Shown here: positions 62,216 to 64,000 of the stretch, in pieces
Layout: the number at the start of each line of letters is the position of its first letter
Numbering within the stretch: the stretch's first letter is position 1
NCBI GenBank assembly: GCA_963746805.1
Contig: CAVVCQ010000007.1
Location: forward strand, 1 to 64,000
Direction of reading: 5' to 3'
Length of the DNA: 64,000 bases
From: DATHTC01 sp963746805
GTDB taxonomy: Bacteria > Actinomycetota > Thermoleophilia > Gaiellales > Gaiellaceae
The notes under the pieces: model-generated
The model's database searches: none
The model's input: the letters and a program-made list of their open reading frames with translations, nothing else
Told to the model about the DNA's origin: nothing
Translations under genes and position numbers: made by a program

Positions 62216-62221
62216 TAGTCT
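62216..62221 (+). promoter_or_regulatory. -10 box TAGTCT, leaderless promoter of the F420 operon
   Basis: TAGTCT with 8 nt to ATG 62230 of cofC, in the 19-bp gap to the divergent PolX-like gene. The minus strand offers GAGACT, 6 nt before GTG 62210, one mismatch from the box. Confidence 0.5.
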
Positions 62222-62229
62222 CCGTGCCG

Positions 62230-62835
62230 ATGACGAGGATCGTCGTCCCCTTCCGCGGTGCGGGCGCGAAGATCCGGCTCTCGCCGCTCGGGGAGCGGGA
62301 GCGCGGGGAGCTCGCGCTGGCGATGCTCGGCGACGTCACCGCCGCGTGCATCGTGGCGGGCGAGACGACGGTCGTGACGGAGGACGAGCGCGCCGCGGCC
62401 CTCGTTGCCGAGCTCGGCGCCGCCGTCGCGCCCGATCCCGGCGGCGGCCAGGGCGCTGCCGTCGCCGCGGTCGTCGCGTCGCTCGGCCCCGGGCCGGTCC
62501 TCGTCGTGAACGCCGACGTCCCCTGCGTCGTCCCGCACGACCTGCGTGCGCTGCAGCGGGCGACGCCGGCGCCCGGCCTCGCCTACGTCCCCGCCGCGGA
62601 CGGCACCACGAATGCCCTCGGCCTGCCCGAGCCTCGCTTCTTCGCGCCCGTCTACGGGCCCGGCAGCGCCGAGCGGTTCCGCGCGCACGCGGCGGGCCTC
62701 GGCGCCGTCGCGCTCGCGGTCGCGCTTCCGAACCTCGCCGACGACGTCGACACCGAGGACGACCTGCGTCGCGTGGGGCTGCGCGCCGGGCCGAGAACGC
62801 AGGCCGCGATCGCCTCGCTCGGCCTCGCGGCGTGA
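62230..62835 (+). CDS. cofC: 2-phospho-L-lactate (or phosphoenolpyruvate) guanylyltransferase, F420 biosynthesis
   Basis: 201 residues from ATG 62230; a GTG six bases earlier is less likely because the promoter is too close. TRIVVPFRGAGAKIRLSPLG is the nucleotide-binding start, DPGGGQGAAVAAVVASLGPG the middle motif, VLVVNADVPCVVPHDLRALQ the metal-binding strand (N-x-D-x-P), and TNALGLPEPRFFAPVYGPGS and NLADDVDTEDDLRRVGLRAG the family C-terminal motifs. It activates phospholactate or phosphoenolpyruvate with GTP for F420 side-chain assembly. GTGA overlap to cofD. Confidence 0.9.
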   Translation: MTRIVVPFRGAGAKIRLSPLGERERGELALAMLGDVTAACIVAGETTVVTEDERAAALVAELGAAVAPDPGGGQGAAVAAVVASLGPGPVLVVNADVPCVVPHDLRALQRATPAPGLAYVPAADGTTNALGLPEPRFFAPVYGPGSAERFRAHAAGLGAVALAVALPNLADDVDTEDDLRRVGLRAGPRTQAAIASLGLAA

Positions 62836-63752
62836 GAATCGTCGCGCTCTCCGGGGGCGTCGGCGGCGCCCGGTTCCTCCGTGGCCTCGTCGAGGTCGCC
62901 GACCCGCATGCGCTGACGATCGTCGGCAACGTCGGCGACGACGTGGACGTGCTCGGCGTGCACGTCTCGCCCGACCTCGACTCGGTCCTCTACGCGCTCA
63001 CCGGCCTGCACGACGACGATCGCGGCTGGGGACGGGCGGACGAGAGCTGGCACGCGCTCGAGACCGTGGCCGAGCTGGGGGGCGAGGCCTGGTTCCGGCT
63101 CGGCGATCGCGACCTCGGCCTGCACCTCGTCCGCACCCAGGCGCTCCGCGCTGGCGCGCCGCTCTCGGCGGTGACGGCCCGGATCGCCGCCGCCCTGGGC
63201 CTCGTCCCGCGGCTGCTCCCGGCGACGGACGACCCGCTCCGAACGTGGCTGGAGACGCCGGCGGGACGGTTCCCGTTCCAGGAGTGGTTCGTCGCGCGCG
63301 GCCACCGGGACGAGGTCGACGACGTGCGGTACGAGGGCGCGCGGGCCGCGGCGCCCGCCCCCGGCGTGCTCGACGCCCTCGAGGCCGCCGAGCTGATCGT
63401 GATCGCCCCGAGCAACCCGTACGTCTCGATCGGGCCGATCCTCGCCGTCGAGCCGATCCGGGCGGCGCTCGCGCAGCGGCGCGTGCCGTGCGTCGCCGTG
63501 AGCCCGCTCGTCGGCGGACGTGCGGTGAAGGGACCCGCCGACCGGATGCTCGCGCGGCTCGCCGGCGGCACCTCGCCCGCGCACGTCGCCGCGTGCTACC
63601 GGGGCCTCGTCGACGCACTCGTGGTGGACGAGGCGGACGCGGACGATCTCGCCGGCCTCGACGTCCGGCCGATCGTCACGAAGACGCTGATGGTCGACGC
63701 GGGCGCCCGGCGCCGCCTTGCGGAGGCGACGCTCGAGGTCGCGCCCGTATGA
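62832..63752 (+). CDS. cofD: 2-phospho-L-lactate transferase, F420 biosynthesis
   Basis: 306 residues, GTG 62832. RIVALSGGVGGARFLRGLVE (the N-terminal G-G-x-G-G-A-R loop that binds the guanylated donor), LTIVGNVGDDVDVLGVHVSP with the metal-binding Asp residues, LHLVRTQALRAGAPLSAVTA, RLLPATDDPLRTWLETPAGR, FPFQEWFVARGHRDEVDDVR and LIVIAPSNPYVSIGPILAVE are all CofD/FbiA hallmarks. It joins the phospho-acid unit to the deazaflavin Fo. Fo synthase and the glutamate ligase (cofE/fbiB) are not in the window. Confidence 0.9.
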   Translation: MRIVALSGGVGGARFLRGLVEVADPHALTIVGNVGDDVDVLGVHVSPDLDSVLYALTGLHDDDRGWGRADESWHALETVAELGGEAWFRLGDRDLGLHLVRTQALRAGAPLSAVTARIAAALGLVPRLLPATDDPLRTWLETPAGRFPFQEWFVARGHRDEVDDVRYEGARAAAPAPGVLDALEAAELIVIAPSNPYVSIGPILAVEPIRAALAQRRVPCVAVSPLVGGRAVKGPADRMLARLAGGTSPAHVAACYRGLVDALVVDEADADDLAGLDVRPIVTKTLMVDAGARRRLAEATLEVAPV

Positions 63753-64000
63753 GGCTTGCAGTCGTCGGTGGTACCGGCAGCTTCGGCAAGGCGCTCGCCG
63801 CCCGGGCCAAGGCCGCCGGGCACGACGTGATCGTCGGCTCGCGCGACCGGGAACGCGCCCGCGAGGCGGCCGAGGAGCTCGGTGTCGAGGGCGCCCCGAA
63901 CGTCGACGCCGTGCGGGGCGTCGACCTCGTCGTGCTGGCGGTGAAGGCCGACGGGATGCTCGACACGGCCGAGGAGCTCGCGGACGCGATCGGCGGGACG
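63749..64000 (+). CDS. NADPH-dependent F420 reductase (3' end cut by window)
   Basis: 84 residues seen from ATG 63749 (ATGA overlap with cofD). MRLAVVGGTGSFGKALAARA is the G-G-T-G-x-x-G Rossmann loop of F420H2:NADP oxidoreductases; VIVGSRDRERAREAAEELGV, with the S-R motif that selects NADP(H), and VDLVVLAVKADGMLDTAEEL follow. Placement behind cofC-cofD fits a gene that recycles F420 with NADPH. The C-terminal substrate domain is beyond the window. Confidence 0.85.
   Translation, partial: MRLAVVGGTGSFGKALAARAKAAGHDVIVGSRDRERAREAAEELGVEGAPNVDAVRGVDLVVLAVKADGMLDTAEELADAIGGT

Noticed and set aside
60567..63752. Over 1000-codon plus-strand frame leading into cofD
   Set aside because: Only its last 306 codons are cofD; the rest is antisense to the PolX-like gene or out of frame with cofC. 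It is not a fusion protein.
1..64000. tRNA, rRNA, CRISPR arrays, insertion sequences, integrases, riboswitches
   Set aside because: None was seen on either strand. No transposase-like frame, no direct-repeat/spacer pattern and no gene-free stretch longer than about 130 bp exists.

Overview
The window is very GC-rich and almost entirely coding, with mostly 4-bp NTGA start/stop overlaps and frequent GTG and TTG starts. It contains a coenzyme F420 cluster (cofC, cofD and an F420:NADP oxidoreductase). Many genes are preceded by a TANNNT box 6-11 nt upstream of the start codon, the signature of leaderless transcription. Together these point to a high-GC actinobacterium. Class Thermoleophilia is my best guess, but that is inference.

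Layout. 1-3.2 kb: an ATP-grasp enzyme (cut by the left edge) and two tandem secreted PQQ-like beta-propellers. 3.2-58.4 kb: one long cell-surface glycan region. It holds nucleotide-sugar enzymes (UDP-glucuronate epimerase-like, UDP-xylose synthase-like, GalE-like, CDP-sugar epimerase-like, GDP-mannose 4,6-dehydratase, a second dehydratase and a GDP-fucose synthase-like enzyme). It has two initiating phosphoglycosyltransferases (a WcaJ/WbaP type at 23.0 kb and a WecA/MraY type fused to a Rossmann module at 51.8-53.6 kb), about a dozen GT4 and three GT2 glycosyltransferases, and six multi-spanning GT-C-like enzymes. It also has two Wzx-type flippases, an O-antigen polymerase/ligase, a Wzz-like protein, several methyltransferases and an ABC exporter (wzm 53.7 kb, wzt 57.2 kb). 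hemE and hemH lie between wzm and wzt, in the wzt operon. 58.7-62.2 kb, minus strand: a PolX-like protein, an MFS exporter and a MarR regulator. 62.2-64 kb: F420 biosynthesis and use, running off the right edge.

How it fits together. The sugar enzymes supply UDP-xylose/galactose/galacturonate-type and GDP-deoxyhexose donors. The two initiating enzymes can start separate undecaprenyl-linked glycans, the GT4/GT2 enzymes extend them, and Wzx or Wzm/Wzt flip them. Polyprenyl-phosphate-sugar synthases probably charge lipid donors for the GT-C enzymes outside the membrane.

The reading frames show many single-base shifts, concentrated at 0.5-6.4, 10.5-17, 22-26, 33-35, 42-49 and 50.6 kb, and almost none in the last 13 kb. 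Because homology resumes immediately in another frame, I treat these as probable consensus errors and give the full gene span.

The least ordinary items are a three-copy palindromic repeat family with one copy read in frame inside a glycosyltransferase, a second palindrome read in frame inside another gene, two divergent promoters whose -10 boxes overlap on opposite strands, a PolX that has lost its polymerase aspartates, the WecA-Rossmann fusion, and the heme genes between wzm and wzt.
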